Positions 37,101-48,258 of a DNA stretch of 63,340 nucleotides are shown piece after piece. Location: positions 1 through 63,340 of the forward strand of contig PANU01000028.1 in the NCBI GenBank assembly GCA_002707745.1. The letters run 5' to 3'. The DNA is from Flavobacteriaceae bacterium. Lineage in GTDB: Bacteria > Bacteroidota > Bacteroidia > Flavobacteriales > Flavobacteriaceae. The notes under the pieces were generated by a model, which worked only from the letters and a program-made list of their open reading frames with translations, made no database searches and was not told the origin of the DNA. Position numbers and translations under genes: made by a program. Each line of letters begins with the position of its first letter. The stretch's first letter is position 1.

Positions 37101-37188
37101 AATAACAATTTTAATAGTGTTAAGTTAGTACCAAGTTTTGGCTTTTGTTACAGAATACTTGGACTATTTTAAAAAAGCAAAGTTTAAT

Positions 37189-38016
37189 TTAACCCCCTAT
37201 TTTAATAGAAAAATTATTTCCGTCACCATTTTTACGACCATCGCTCTGAAAGCGTTCCATCATTTCCTTTGTCTTCTTTTCTTGAATTTCATCAAACTCC
37301 GCTTGTGTAACTTTCTTCCCTTTTTTGGGAACTTCAATTGTCACTTCTTCTTTTGGGTTCAGCACGATTTTAGAACAGAGAATAGTAAGGTCACCATCTT
37401 CCACCTGTAAAATTAATCCTGGCAAGCCCCAGTAAGTATCGGGACCGTGTTGTACGGGAAGGTCTAAAGTATACCAAGCGGTTGTAGTTACCAGTTTCGT
37501 AACTTCAATAAGGCTATCACTTTCTGAGGTCATTTGTTTTTCGGTTACTTCTCTACTCTTGGTGGCTTTAAAACACGTATAATCACCAATGTTCCTGGTC
37601 TCTTTTTCGAGGATCCATGCTGGTTTTTCGAGGGCATCTTTAATTAAAAAAACTTTTCCACTTATTTCGGTTTCGTTGGCATATTCCTTTTGAGGTAGAT
37701 TTCTATACAAAACATCCGCTCCTCCCGAAACCACAATGCTAATGCCTCCGGCTGTTTGTGGGGCGGGTGCATCCAGGCTTTCAACTTCTTCATAAATAGA
37801 TTCATCTTTATTGAAGGTCAATGTATATTCTTTCTGAAATTGCTTCCGCAGTTGTGCTGCAATCTGTTCTTTCATAGCATCGTTCATGCCGTCACCCTCC
37901 ATGTCCAGGTCAACTTTACGGTCGGTTTTATATGTGGCGATGCCTTCAAATTTTTGAGCAGTTGCTACTGTAGCAACACTTAGCAATACAATTACGAGAA
38001 GTATAATGTTTTTCAT
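37189..38016 (-). CDS. GLPGLI family protein, paralog
   Basis: GPDTYWGLPGLILQVEDG; start revised to MKNIILLVIVLL. Confidence 0.88.
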   Translation of the reverse strand: MKNIILLVIVLLSVATVATAQKFEGIATYKTDRKVDLDMEGDGMNDAMKEQIAAQLRKQFQKEYTLTFNKDESIYEEVESLDAPAPQTAGGISIVVSGGADVLYRNLPQKEYANETEISGKVFLIKDALEKPAWILEKETRNIGDYTCFKATKSREVTEKQMTSESDSLIEVTKLVTTTAWYTLDLPVQHGPDTYWGLPGLILQVEDGDLTILCSKIVLNPKEEVTIEVPKKGKKVTQAEFDEIQEKKTKEMMERFQSDGRKNGDGNNFSIKIGG

Positions 38017-38111
38017 GATATAAGTTTTGGTTTTATAAACGACTGAAAAAATGTACCAATGTTTCAAACAACTTAGCACACTTTAGCACGTATTTTGTAT
38101 CTTGACACTCT

Positions 38112-38909
38112 ATGCGGTACTTCTTTTTATTTATAATAGTTTTTACTTACCAGCTTTCGGCACAACCTAAAGTTGCTCTTTCAACAGTAGCACTAAACGC
38201 AACTGTTTACATTGGTACAGACGCTTACAAAAATAGCTATTTTATTACCAAAATGGCCTTTTACAAACAAGGACCGGACGGAACTTTTGTTTTTAAGGAT
38301 TTTTCGTTGGGTCCCATCGAAAAAGTAGATCTTATAAATCCTTTAAAAATCATGCTTTTTTACGAGCAGACTAACACGGTTGTTTTTGTCGACAACAGGC
38401 TTAATGAAGTAGAACGGATTACCTTTAACAATGTACCCGAATTTGTTAACATAGGCGCCGCTGGAAATGCCGGCAACAACAGGCTTTGGGTTTTTAATAT
38501 AGACACCCAACAGCTTGAATTATACGATTATCGTTTGCAGCGAAAATTACAGACATCGCTTCCTATTTCAGGAAAACTAACAGCCCTTACAAGTAATTTT
38601 AACTATTGTTACTTGCTTTTTGAAGATAAACTGGCAACCTATAATGTATACGGCAGTTTCTTATCTGAAATACGCATGAACGGGGGCGATTTTATAGTTC
38701 AAAACGATGAGGATGTCTGGGTGGTAAAAAGCAATGAAGTGTTTAGGTATGCCGAACCCGGCTTGCACTCGCCCGAAAAACCTTCTGAAGTAAAAAAAAT
38801 AAAGCTTCCTGAAATAACCGTGAAACAATTGCACCTTACGCAAGATTTCCTGTATATTTATGACGGAAAAACGCTCCATCAATTTACCAATAACCAACCA
38901 AAGAATTAA
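38112..38909 (+). CDS. hypothetical secreted protein, possible beta-propeller
   Basis: Signal peptide; 265 aa adjacent to deoxynucleoside kinase. Confidence 0.65.
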   Translation: MRYFFLFIIVFTYQLSAQPKVALSTVALNATVYIGTDAYKNSYFITKMAFYKQGPDGTFVFKDFSLGPIEKVDLINPLKIMLFYEQTNTVVFVDNRLNEVERITFNNVPEFVNIGAAGNAGNNRLWVFNIDTQQLELYDYRLQRKLQTSLPISGKLTALTSNFNYCYLLFEDKLATYNVYGSFLSEIRMNGGDFIVQNDEDVWVVKSNEVFRYAEPGLHSPEKPSEVKKIKLPEITVKQLHLTQDFLYIYDGKTLHQFTNNQPKN

Positions 38910-38913
38910 GTAC

Positions 38914-39528
38914 ATGCACGTTGCAATTGCAGGAAATATAGGCTCCGGAAAAACCACCCTTACCCGTTTACTTTCAAAACATTACAAATGGAAAGCGCAT
39001 TACGAAGACGTGGAGGACAATCCATACCTGGACGATTTTTACAATAGCATGGCTCGCTGGAGCTTTAACCTTCAAATTTACTTTTTAAACAGCCGTTTCC
39101 GCCAGATTCTGGAAATTAGAGAGCGTGGTAAAAAAGTAATTCAGGATCGCACCATTTATGAAGATGCCTACATATTTGCTCCCAACCTGCACGCCATGGG
39201 ACTTATGACCAATCGGGATTTTGAAAACTACAGGTCCTTGTTCGATTTAATGGAAAGTGTTACCAAAGGGCCCGATTTGCTTATTTACCTTAGAAGTAGC
39301 ATCCCAAACCTTGTGAAACAGATCCACAAACGCGGACGCGAATATGAAAACAGTATTAGTATAGACTACCTTAGCCGTTTGAACGAACGCTACGAAGCCT
39401 GGATACACGAATACGACAAAGGAAATTTACTTATTATAGATGTAGACAACCTGAATTTTGTAGATAAGCCAGAAGATTTAGGAGCCGTTATTAATAAAAT
39501 TGATGCGGAATTACATGGCTTGTTTTAA
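38914..39528 (+). CDS. deoxynucleoside kinase
   Basis: MHVAIAGNIGSGKTTLTRLL P-loop; QDRTIYEDAYIFAPNLH. Confidence 0.92.
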   Translation: MHVAIAGNIGSGKTTLTRLLSKHYKWKAHYEDVEDNPYLDDFYNSMARWSFNLQIYFLNSRFRQILEIRERGKKVIQDRTIYEDAYIFAPNLHAMGLMTNRDFENYRSLFDLMESVTKGPDLLIYLRSSIPNLVKQIHKRGREYENSISIDYLSRLNERYEAWIHEYDKGNLLIIDVDNLNFVDKPEDLGAVINKIDAELHGLF

Positions 39529-39620
39529 TCTTTTCATAGTATTTCCCAACATACTTCCAGTGATGCTTCTTTTATTTTAATTTTATTTAAATTCGTTTTT
39601 TAACAAAATACATTAAACCC

Positions 39621-40139
39621 ATGAAAATTTTTAAATTTCTTTTCATTTCTATTCTTTTTATTACTGTAACCGCCTGTGGCGATGATGACGATGCTGTACC
39701 TGAGGATACTTCTGGTGACCTGATAGGTACTTGGCAAATGACAGACCTTGATTATTCCGGAACATCTTCATCAGAATTTATGGGAACTCCTTTAAATCAA
39801 ACATTCACAGGTTTTGCTAAGGACATTGACTATAGTATCACCTTTACAGAGAATCCCAATGAATTTGAAGGAAATGGAGGGTACACTATTGAGCTTACCA
39901 CTACAACAGGAGGACAAAGCGCTACTATAGACGAAACAGTGAGTGGAGAAGCAAATGGAACATGGGAATTGAATGGGATGAACCTTACCATTACCGCAAA
40001 TGGACAAACGGAAGATCTCGACATTTTAGTTTTAAATGAAAACACGCTTACCTTCACATCGGAAGTAACAGAAACTATCGATGTAAATGGAATTACTTCA
40101 ACCACAAACGTCACAGTAACTTCCAGCTTTACCAGATAA
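39621..40139 (+). CDS. lipocalin-like lipoprotein
   Basis: Lipobox TACGDDDD; LIGTWQMTDLDYSG. Confidence 0.75.
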   Translation: MKIFKFLFISILFITVTACGDDDDAVPEDTSGDLIGTWQMTDLDYSGTSSSEFMGTPLNQTFTGFAKDIDYSITFTENPNEFEGNGGYTIELTTTTGGQSATIDETVSGEANGTWELNGMNLTITANGQTEDLDILVLNENTLTFTSEVTETIDVNGITSTTNVTVTSSFTR

Positions 40140-40162
40140 TCGCACAAACATATCTTTATATC

Positions 40163-40190
40163 CCCCAGCTATACCAAGCTGGGGTTTTTT
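40163..40190 (+). terminator. intrinsic terminator
   Basis: CCCCAGCT-atacca-AGCTGGGG-TTTTTT. Confidence 0.9.
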
Positions 40191-40235
40191 ATATCTAAAA
40201 ACTTAACATTTCAGCAACACACAAAGGGAGTGTAA

Positions 40236-42305
40236 ATGCCGTATTTTGCAATACGTCTTAAACAACCGTATTCACAAATGGGCAAATTATACAATACCAA
40301 ATATTACCACCGCGACCTTTCCTGGCTGCGGTTTAACCACAGAGTTTTACAGGAAGCAGCAGACAAGCGCAATCCGTTGTATGAGCGCATTAAATTTCTT
40401 GCTATCTTTTCTTCCAATCTGGATGAATTTTTTAAGGTTCGGGTGAGTGACATCAGGCAAATAAAAAAAATTGAAAAGCCCCTTCGAAAAAAATTGATAA
40501 CCAAACCCAATAAGGTACTGCGTGAAATTAAAAAGCAAGTTGAAATTCAGCAGGAAAGCTTTGGACAAATTTTTAATACTGAAATCATACCTGACCTCAA
40601 AAAACACCACATACACCTTATAGATTTTAAGGACTTTTCTACCAATCAAAAAGAAATAGCCAAAACATATTACCAGGAAAACCTCAAGGCAAAAATTGAA
40701 ATTAAAAAATTCAATACTTCCGAAGAAAACCAGGTATTTGTTGAAAACGAAGCCTTGTATTTAACTGCGCAGCTTAGTGAAAATGAATTTGCCGTTATTA
40801 ATATCCCGGAAGACGAACCCCGTTTTTTTACTTTCCCGAAGCACAACGGAAAACATTACATTACCTTTATAGACGACATTTTAAAATATAATCTGCGCCA
40901 AAACCCCAAAATGGAGCGGGACATTACCTTTTATAGTATTAAAAAATCCAGGGATGCCGAGCTTTATATTGAAAACGAACTCTCCGGAAATCTTGCTGAA
41001 AAAATAAAGAATTCCTTAAGTAAACGCGATACGGGACAAGCCACCAGGTTATTAATAGACCAACGCATGCCCAAGGCATTTCAGGAAATTATAAAAAAAG
41101 CTTTAGATGTTTATAATGCCGATATTGTAAATGGAGGAACCTATCATAATTTTAAGGATTTTTTCGGATTTCCCAATCCAGCCGAAACAAATTTAAGTAA
41201 TGAAACCCTCACCCCATTACCCCATCCGGTGTTAGGAAATTGTGACTCCATATTAAGAGAAATTGAGAAAAAGGACCAGTTATTACACTATCCGTATCAG
41301 TCTTTTGAACCGCTTATAAAACTACTGGAAGAAGCTGCCATAGACCCAGAAGTAACTACCATAAAAATGACCATTTACAGGGCAGCATCCGAATCCCGCC
41401 TCAATGATGCCATTGTCACCGCTGCAAAAAACGGTAAAAAAGTAGTAGTTTTTATTGAGGTAAAAGCCCGTTTTGATGAACGCAACAACCTAAAATGGGG
41501 ACAAATTTTTGAAGACAACGGAGCCACCGTAATTTATAGTTTTCCCGATATTAAAATACATAGTAAAATTTTATACATTGAAAAGAAAACCGACGACGGG
41601 AAACAACGTTACGGTTATATTGCTACAGGGAATTTCAATGAAAAAACAGCTAAATTATACACAGACTTTGGCTTAATGACAGCCGATAAAAAAATTACCA
41701 AAGATCTCAACAAAGTATTTTTGGTGTTGCAGCAAAAATTATTAGTTCCTAAAACCAAACGTTTGCTGGTTTCACCCTACACCACCCGGAGTGGCTTTAC
41801 TGAACTGGTACAGACCGAAATGCAATTTGCCAGAGCCGGACAGCCTGCCTCTATCACTCTTAAAATGAACAGTCTGGAAGACAAAGCAATGATAAAACTG
41901 CTCTACCGTGCCAACAATGCAGGGGTAAAAATAAGGTTGCTAATTCGTGGTATTTGTTCTTTGGTTCCCGGCATAAAAGGACAAAGTGAGCATATTTACG
42001 TTACTTCGGTATTGGATCGGTTTTTAGAGCATGGGCGTATCTATATTTTTGGAAATAATGGCGAACCTCAAATTTATATAGGCTCTGCAGATTGGATGAA
42101 ACGAAACCTGAGCCACCGTATTGAGGTAGTAACCCCAATTCTGGATCAGGATCATAAAAAAACAATTCAGGATTTAATTGAGTTACAGCTTAAAGATAAC
42201 GTCAAGGCTCGTATAGTAGATGCGCACCAAAAAAACAAGTACGTTACCAACGATCACAAAAAAATTCAATCTCAATTGGCCACGTATAAGTATTTTAAAA
42301 ACTAG
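40236..42305 (+). CDS. ppk1: polyphosphate kinase 1 (start may be 40278)
   Basis: YYHRDLSWLRFNHRVLQEA; VTTIKMTIYRAASESRLNDAIVTAAKNGKKVVVFIEVKARFDE. Confidence 0.94.
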   Translation: MPYFAIRLKQPYSQMGKLYNTKYYHRDLSWLRFNHRVLQEAADKRNPLYERIKFLAIFSSNLDEFFKVRVSDIRQIKKIEKPLRKKLITKPNKVLREIKKQVEIQQESFGQIFNTEIIPDLKKHHIHLIDFKDFSTNQKEIAKTYYQENLKAKIEIKKFNTSEENQVFVENEALYLTAQLSENEFAVINIPEDEPRFFTFPKHNGKHYITFIDDILKYNLRQNPKMERDITFYSIKKSRDAELYIENELSGNLAEKIKNSLSKRDTGQATRLLIDQRMPKAFQEIIKKALDVYNADIVNGGTYHNFKDFFGFPNPAETNLSNETLTPLPHPVLGNCDSILREIEKKDQLLHYPYQSFEPLIKLLEEAAIDPEVTTIKMTIYRAASESRLNDAIVTAAKNGKKVVVFIEVKARFDERNNLKWGQIFEDNGATVIYSFPDIKIHSKILYIEKKTDDGKQRYGYIATGNFNEKTAKLYTDFGLMTADKKITKDLNKVFLVLQQKLLVPKTKRLLVSPYTTRSGFTELVQTEMQFARAGQPASITLKMNSLEDKAMIKLLYRANNAGVKIRLLIRGICSLVPGIKGQSEHIYVTSVLDRFLEHGRIYIFGNNGEPQIYIGSADWMKRNLSHRIEVVTPILDQDHKKTIQDLIELQLKDNVKARIVDAHQKNKYVTNDHKKIQSQLATYKYFKN

Positions 42306-42342
42306 CTTGTCTGATTATTAAGTATGTTTGGACACCTTGAAT

Positions 42343-43344
42343 TTATTGAACAAATCCCTGTTGTCTAGCATGTTCTATTGCTTCTTTACTGGTTTTTACT
42401 AAAACGGCCGGTACGGTTTTGTAATTTTCAAATAACCCCTGAATTCGCAAAATCTTCTTTTTGTGTTTTACGCTTCTAATGTAAATAGCTTTAATACGAT
42501 TGGGGAAACTCTCAGCTATTTCTATATAAATATCGGGGTCATGCTCACCCCCATCGCCAATTAATATAAACTGTCGTTCTGGATAGCGGTTTAAAATTTC
42601 AATAATCTCTGTTTGCTTTTGGGGTTTTTCTGCTTTTTCCCTTCCGCGCAACGCACCTAGTGTTCTTAACAAAATAGGGCCCTTTGGAAAATTATTTTTC
42701 TGAAGAAAAAGTTCCAGATATCGGTATAGATTCCACGGGCTATGGCTTACGTAAAACACAGGATTAGCTTCCTTTCCACTTGCTCCCCGATGTAAAAGAT
42801 GGTAAAAATTTGCCGCGCCTTCTAAGGGGCTCCTGCTTTCGGCCACTTTAAATAGTGTGTTAAAAATAAGTCGCCATTTTAAAGTTGAAGTAACTCCTGT
42901 ATGTAAAATAGTATCGTCTATATCGCTTATAATCCCAAAACTACTATTGGCCGAAGGAATTAAAATTTCACCTTGAAATCTATTTTCATTCTGAATAATT
43001 CTATCTGAAAAAGTAGTTTCAAAAGACATTTCGTACGCAAGCCAGCCTTCGTCATTTGCCATAGCATCCAATCCTGAAATATCCTCTTTCATTTTAAAAT
43101 AGCCCGCAGCGTCTGCAGTAGTATAGTGTACCGAATCGTCAGGAAATTTAACCCGTAGTTTTACATTTGGAATTTCATCGGCTTCAAAACGTTTCCATGC
43201 AATTTTCAGCAAAGATAAAAATCCGCGTTTAGAGAGGTCTATATTCTCGTCTTCCAGCGCTCTTCCGCGTGCATAAAAATGGGTTGCATCTCCATAACTC
43301 TGAAAAGGAATAATTTGTAAGGGGTCTTTTTTAAACCAAGCCAT
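42343..43344 (-). CDS. App1-like phosphatase (DUF2183)
   Basis: GIISDIDDTILHTGVTS, YVSHSPWNLYRYLE, FILIGDGGEHDPDIY. Confidence 0.88.
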   Translation of the reverse strand: MAWFKKDPLQIIPFQSYGDATHFYARGRALEDENIDLSKRGFLSLLKIAWKRFEADEIPNVKLRVKFPDDSVHYTTADAAGYFKMKEDISGLDAMANDEGWLAYEMSFETTFSDRIIQNENRFQGEILIPSANSSFGIISDIDDTILHTGVTSTLKWRLIFNTLFKVAESRSPLEGAANFYHLLHRGASGKEANPVFYVSHSPWNLYRYLELFLQKNNFPKGPILLRTLGALRGREKAEKPQKQTEIIEILNRYPERQFILIGDGGEHDPDIYIEIAESFPNRIKAIYIRSVKHKKKILRIQGLFENYKTVPAVLVKTSKEAIEHARQQGFVQ

Positions 43345-43363
43345 TCATTTTATTTTGTAATTT

Positions 43364-44632
43364 CTAAAAATGCCATCCTTCGGGCCATAACCACATTAAC
43401 AATAGCCCCGCAATGATCGAGATCCCAAAAGAAAAACCTACCCATTTTGCCAATTGCTTTGTTCCTAAGACAGCCGCCATTATTCCTTTAAAGACAAGAT
43501 TGGATAAGGATGCCAGTAAAATAAGGCGCCAGCCACTGTTAGTATCTAACCCTCCACCTTTCATAAGCTGAGAAAGTGAAAGGGTAATGGCATCTACATC
43601 GGTTAACCCGCTAATAATTGATACCACATACAACGCTTGATTCCCAAATTCTTCTTTTGTAAATGCTACTGCCAATAAAATAAGGCCATATAACAGACCA
43701 AATATAAGAGCACTCTTAAATTGGGCCGGGTTTTTGGGTTCTGGCATTTCATCTTCTTCCGAAGTGTCTTTATTGATCAGGTAAAATAAAATGACACAAA
43801 GAATTGCCATAAAAATAAATTCCACTGCTAATGGAACAATAAGCTGTGGCAGTTTTTCCGGAATTACAACGCCAATTTCCACCATGATTCGTGCTAATGC
43901 GATAGTGGAAGCTACTGTAATTACAAAAGCGGCCATTTTCCCTATATTTTTTGCCTTGGCGGTTTTTCGGGCATAGCTTACCGTTGTAGCGGTACTACTA
44001 ATAAGACCTCCCAACACTCCGTTAGAGATTATACCTACATTTTTACCTACAAATTTATAAATGAAATATCCTACAACGCTTATCCCTACTATGAGTGTCA
44101 CCATCATCCAGATATTCCTGGGATTAAGCACATCTAACGGGCCGTAGGTTTGGTTAGGCAATATGGGAAGAATAACCAGGGAAATCCCCGCAAAGGTCAT
44201 GATTGCAGCCAGATCTTTGTCTTTTAGGTTTTCAATAAAATTATGCAGGTGTTCTTTAACATACAATAAAACCGCCATGGCGCCTCCTACAATCACACCA
44301 ATTACCTGATTTCCTAAAACCAGATATGCACCTATTGCGAACATAAGTAAGGCAGCTACTTCGGTGGTTTGGCCTATATCTGTCTCCTCGAGCTTCTTCA
44401 TTTTTACCATATTTGCCATCACCAACAGAGCAGTAATTGACAAACCAATAGCTGGCAGGATAAATGGGTTATCTAAATCCCTGCTAAGAAATCCGGATAC
44501 TACTCCCAAAATTGAAATTAACGTGAAAGTACGCACCCCCGCCATTTTATTATCGGTATGCTGCCTTTGAAGGCCAACAAGCATTCCAAGCCCAAAAGCT
44601 ATTCCGAGGGTTATGAGATCCTGATAATTCAT
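43364..44632 (-). CDS. MgtC/SapB - DUF4010 family membrane protein
   Basis: LGMLVGLQRQHTDNKMAGVRTFTLISILG; GLTDVDAITLSLSQL. Confidence 0.88.
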   Translation of the reverse strand: MNYQDLITLGIAFGLGMLVGLQRQHTDNKMAGVRTFTLISILGVVSGFLSRDLDNPFILPAIGLSITALLVMANMVKMKKLEETDIGQTTEVAALLMFAIGAYLVLGNQVIGVIVGGAMAVLLYVKEHLHNFIENLKDKDLAAIMTFAGISLVILPILPNQTYGPLDVLNPRNIWMMVTLIVGISVVGYFIYKFVGKNVGIISNGVLGGLISSTATTVSYARKTAKAKNIGKMAAFVITVASTIALARIMVEIGVVIPEKLPQLIVPLAVEFIFMAILCVILFYLINKDTSEEDEMPEPKNPAQFKSALIFGLLYGLILLAVAFTKEEFGNQALYVVSIISGLTDVDAITLSLSQLMKGGGLDTNSGWRLILLASLSNLVFKGIMAAVLGTKQLAKWVGFSFGISIIAGLLLMWLWPEGWHF

Positions 44633-44658
44633 TGTATGAAATTACTAAATTCCATAAA

Positions 44659-44685
44659 AAAACCCCGCCTAGTAGGCGGGGTTTT
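44659..44685. terminator. bidirectional intrinsic terminator
   Basis: AAAACCCCGCCT-agt-AGGCGGGGTTTT. Confidence 0.9.
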
Positions 44686-44773
44686 AGTAGTTATTTAACT
44701 AATAAGGAGGTTAGGGTATTTAAAACTGCCTGCTTAACACGAACATCTTGGTAAGTAACCCGTGTTCCTGTGA

Positions 44774-47278
44774 TTATCCTTTAGTTTTTTTTACATTTAT
44801 TCTTTTCACAACTTTTGCGTCGTCTTCTACCTTTGCTTCAGCATCTTTTAAAGCTTCAATTTTAGCTTTTACCTCTTCTTCGGTTCCTTCAAACATTTGG
44901 GTTTCGGTTGTAGTGTCGCCGTTTTTTGTGGTTTTAATGGTTACTTCGGCTTTTGTTACATTGTCTTCTGTATTCATTTCTACCATGATCTCTTTGGATA
45001 TTTCGGTTCTAACTGCCTTATCAGTTTGCTGCACTGGTTTTTTGGTTAAAACAGATTTGTTACCGTCTTCATCTATAAACACCATTTCTTCGGCAGTAGT
45101 TGTGTCTGCCTCAATATCTGTACTGTGGCCTCCAAGAATAGGAGCTATCACAAGACCCACCAAACAAGTAAGTTTAATAAGAATGTTCATAGAAGGTCCT
45201 GAAGTATCCTTAAACGGATCTCCAACCGTATCTCCAGTTACTGCCGCTTTGTGCGCATCGCTACCTTTGTAGGTCATTTCGCCATTAATCATTACACCAG
45301 CCTCGAAAGATTTTTTAGCGTTGTCCCAAGCACCTCCGGCATTGTTCTGGAAAATTGCCCACATTACACCGCTTACACAAACACCTGCCATATAACCTCC
45401 CAATGGCTCTGCACCAAATAAAAGACCAATTATAATAGGAGTAATAATGGTTAACAACCCGGGTAAGATCATTTCTTTAAGGGCTGCTTTGGTTGAAATA
45501 TCGACACATTTTGCATATTCTGGGGTTCCTGTTCCTTCCATAATTCCTGGAATTTCACGGAATTGACGACGTACTTCCTGTACCATCTCCATAGCTGCTT
45601 TCCCTACACTTTTCATTGCCATTGCTGAAAATACTACGGGAATCATTCCCCCTACAAACAACATTGCCAATACATCGGCGCGGAAAATATTAATTCCATC
45701 AATACCGGTAAACGTTACATAGGCAGCAAATAAAGCCAGTGCGGTTAGTGCAGCCGATGCAATTGCAAATCCTTTACCTACAGCGGCTGTAGTGTTTCCT
45801 ACCGAGTCAAGAATGTCGGTTCTTTCTCTTACGTGAGGTTCCAGTTCGCTCATTTCGGCTACTCCCCCTGCATTATCTGCAATGGGTCCAAAGGCATCAA
45901 TCGCTAATTGCATAGCTGTGGTTGCCATCATTGCCGAAGCTGCCAAAGCTACTCCATAAAATCCTGCCAACTCGTACGAGCCATAAATAGCTGCTGCAAA
46001 CAAGATTACAGAAGCAAACGTAGAGTACATCCCTACTGATAATCCTGCAATAATGTTGGTAGCTGCCCCTGTTGAAGAGTTTTCAACTATATCCATAACA
46101 GGTTTTTTACCTAAGGATGTGTAGTAAGCCGTTACCATAGAAATTAATGCCCCTACGGCAAGTCCGATACAGGCGGCCCAGAATACATTAATAGATGCAA
46201 TCTCTTTTACGCCTTCACCAAAAAATTTCATAGACATCGTTTCCGGAAGCATCCAGTTGATCAAGAAATAACTAGCGATTAATGTTAAGATAATCGCTGC
46301 CCAGTTTCCACGATCTAATGCAGCTTGCACCTTGCTTTCTTTGGCGTCGTTATTTTTAATACTTACCAGAAAAGTACCTATAATAGAAGCCAGTATTCCA
46401 ACTCCTGCAATTACCAATGGTAATAAAATGGGGCCCATATTGTTAAAAGCATCTGAAAAAGTGCCGCCATTTGCAATAGCAATATCTCTAATCACATAGT
46501 TTCCTAAAACCATTGCCGCCAATACTGTTGCTACATACGAACCAAAAAGGTCGGCTCCCATACCCGCAACATCTCCCACGTTATCACCCACATTATCTGC
46601 AATGGTTGCAGGGTTACGAGGATCATCTTCAGGAATTCCTGCTTCAACTTTACCTACAAGATCTGCACCTACATCGGCAGCTTTGGTATAGATACCTCCA
46701 CCCACACGGGCAAATAATGCAATAGATTCTGCTCCCAGTGAGAAACCAGCTAAAGCTTCTAACACTACGGTCATATTATCGTAAAAAGAACCTTCGGTTC
46801 CCATAAATTGTCCTAAAAAGAAAAGGAAAATTAAGCTTAGTCCAAGTACGGCAAGACCTGCTACACCTAATCCCATTACGGTACCTCCCCCAAAAGAAAC
46901 TTTAAGAGCTTGAGGCAAAGAGGTTTTAGCAGCTTCGGCAGTACGTGCGTTTGCTTCGGTAGCAATACGCATTCCTATGTTTCCTGCCAATGCCGAGAAG
47001 ATAGCTCCCAAAATAAAAGCCGGAACAATCATCCAGCTAGTAGATGGTACCAGGGTAGACACTAAAAATAATAAGGCAGAAGCGATAACAGCAAAAATTA
47101 CCAGAAGACGATATTCTGCCGACAAAAATGCCAAAGCACCTTCTTTAATACTTTTTGAAATAAACTGCATACGCTCATTACCAGCGCTCTGTTTTTTTAC
47201 CCAGCTCATTTTAACAAGCATAAACAAAAGGCCTAGAAGGGCCAATGCGATAGGTACATAAATAATATTTTGTTCCAT
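44774..47278 (-). CDS. hppA: membrane-bound ion-translocating pyrophosphatase with ~116-aa hydrophilic C-terminal extension
   Basis: [48 protein letters not shown]. Confidence 0.96.
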   Translation of the reverse strand: MEQNIIYVPIALALLGLLFMLVKMSWVKKQSAGNERMQFISKSIKEGALAFLSAEYRLLVIFAVIASALLFLVSTLVPSTSWMIVPAFILGAIFSALAGNIGMRIATEANARTAEAAKTSLPQALKVSFGGGTVMGLGVAGLAVLGLSLIFLFFLGQFMGTEGSFYDNMTVVLEALAGFSLGAESIALFARVGGGIYTKAADVGADLVGKVEAGIPEDDPRNPATIADNVGDNVGDVAGMGADLFGSYVATVLAAMVLGNYVIRDIAIANGGTFSDAFNNMGPILLPLVIAGVGILASIIGTFLVSIKNNDAKESKVQAALDRGNWAAIILTLIASYFLINWMLPETMSMKFFGEGVKEIASINVFWAACIGLAVGALISMVTAYYTSLGKKPVMDIVENSSTGAATNIIAGLSVGMYSTFASVILFAAAIYGSYELAGFYGVALAASAMMATTAMQLAIDAFGPIADNAGGVAEMSELEPHVRERTDILDSVGNTTAAVGKGFAIASAALTALALFAAYVTFTGIDGINIFRADVLAMLFVGGMIPVVFSAMAMKSVGKAAMEMVQEVRRQFREIPGIMEGTGTPEYAKCVDISTKAALKEMILPGLLTIITPIIIGLLFGAEPLGGYMAGVCVSGVMWAIFQNNAGGAWDNAKKSFEAGVMINGEMTYKGSDAHKAAVTGDTVGDPFKDTSGPSMNILIKLTCLVGLVIAPILGGHSTDIEADTTTAEEMVFIDEDGNKSVLTKKPVQQTDKAVRTEISKEIMVEMNTEDNVTKAEVTIKTTKNGDTTTETQMFEGTEEEVKAKIEALKDAEAKVEDDAKVVKRINVKKTKG

Positions 47279-47330
47279 TTTTTAAGGTTTGATTAAGTGG
47301 GGCAAATGTAATGAAATAGCACAAATTAAA

Positions 47331-47362
47331 AAAGCCCGATAAACTCTTGTTTATCGGGCTTT
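47331..47362. terminator. bidirectional intrinsic terminator
   Basis: AAAGCCCGATAAAC-tctt-GTTTATCGGGCTTT. Confidence 0.88.
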
Positions 47363-47377
47363 TAGAAGTAACCAGAT

Positions 47378-47905
47378 TTAGCGGATACTTACATCTTTTA
47401 CCGGGATATCACTTTCTCGAAATCTATCTACACATTTCGCAACAATCTCTTTTGCTTCGTGTACATCGCCCCAGCCACCAACATCTACTTTCTTTTCTTC
47501 CAGGTCTTTATACACTTGAAAAAAATGCTCAATCTCTTTGATTAAGTGCTCATTTAATTCACTTAGATCGTTTACGCGGCTTGCAATAGGGTCGCTTACC
47601 GGAACACAAATAACTTTTTCGTCTGGTCCTTTTTCGTCTGCCATATGAAAAACGCCGATAGGCTTTACTTCAATTACACACCCAGGAAAGGTAGGCTCGG
47701 TTACCAATACTAACACATCTAACGGATCACCATCCAAAGCCAGGGTTTCTGGCACAAAACCGTAATCTGCCGGATACATCATAGAAGAGAAAATCATACG
47801 ATCGTAGCGTATTTTTTTCAATTCAAAATCGTATTCATATTTATTGCGGCTTCCTTTTGGAATTTCTACTAATACATCAAAGGTGCTTACTTTATCTGCT
47901 GTCAT
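47378..47905 (-). CDS. ppa: soluble inorganic pyrophosphatase
   Basis: VEIPKGSRNKYEYD, YPADYGFVPETLALDGDPLDVLVLV. Confidence 0.95.
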   Translation of the reverse strand: MTADKVSTFDVLVEIPKGSRNKYEYDFELKKIRYDRMIFSSMMYPADYGFVPETLALDGDPLDVLVLVTEPTFPGCVIEVKPIGVFHMADEKGPDEKVICVPVSDPIASRVNDLSELNEHLIKEIEHFFQVYKDLEEKKVDVGGWGDVHEAKEIVAKCVDRFRESDIPVKDVSIR

Positions 47906-48258
47906 GGCTATTATTTTTTTTATTTTATATAGTTTTCAGAATATTGAGAACTATCTACCTTAACCTAAGGATCCTAAGGACATAGTTTTAAAACAACCTT
48001 CGGTTTTGGGGGTGCAAAAGTACGCTTTTTTTGGATTTTAGCCTATTTGATGTAGATTATAATTAATATGAAAGAAAGGATAGCCACTTTCAGTTTTTAC
48101 TGTAAACAAAAGTAATGTTTGTGCAGGCACTGGGGGTTGCTTAAAATTGTAAAACTAGTTTTTATTTAAGGTTCCTTTTTATTCAGATTTCACAGTACAC
48201 ATGATTAAACTAAACGGAAGTCAAGCTTAACAAAGGACAGAAGTTCGATTTCGATTTC

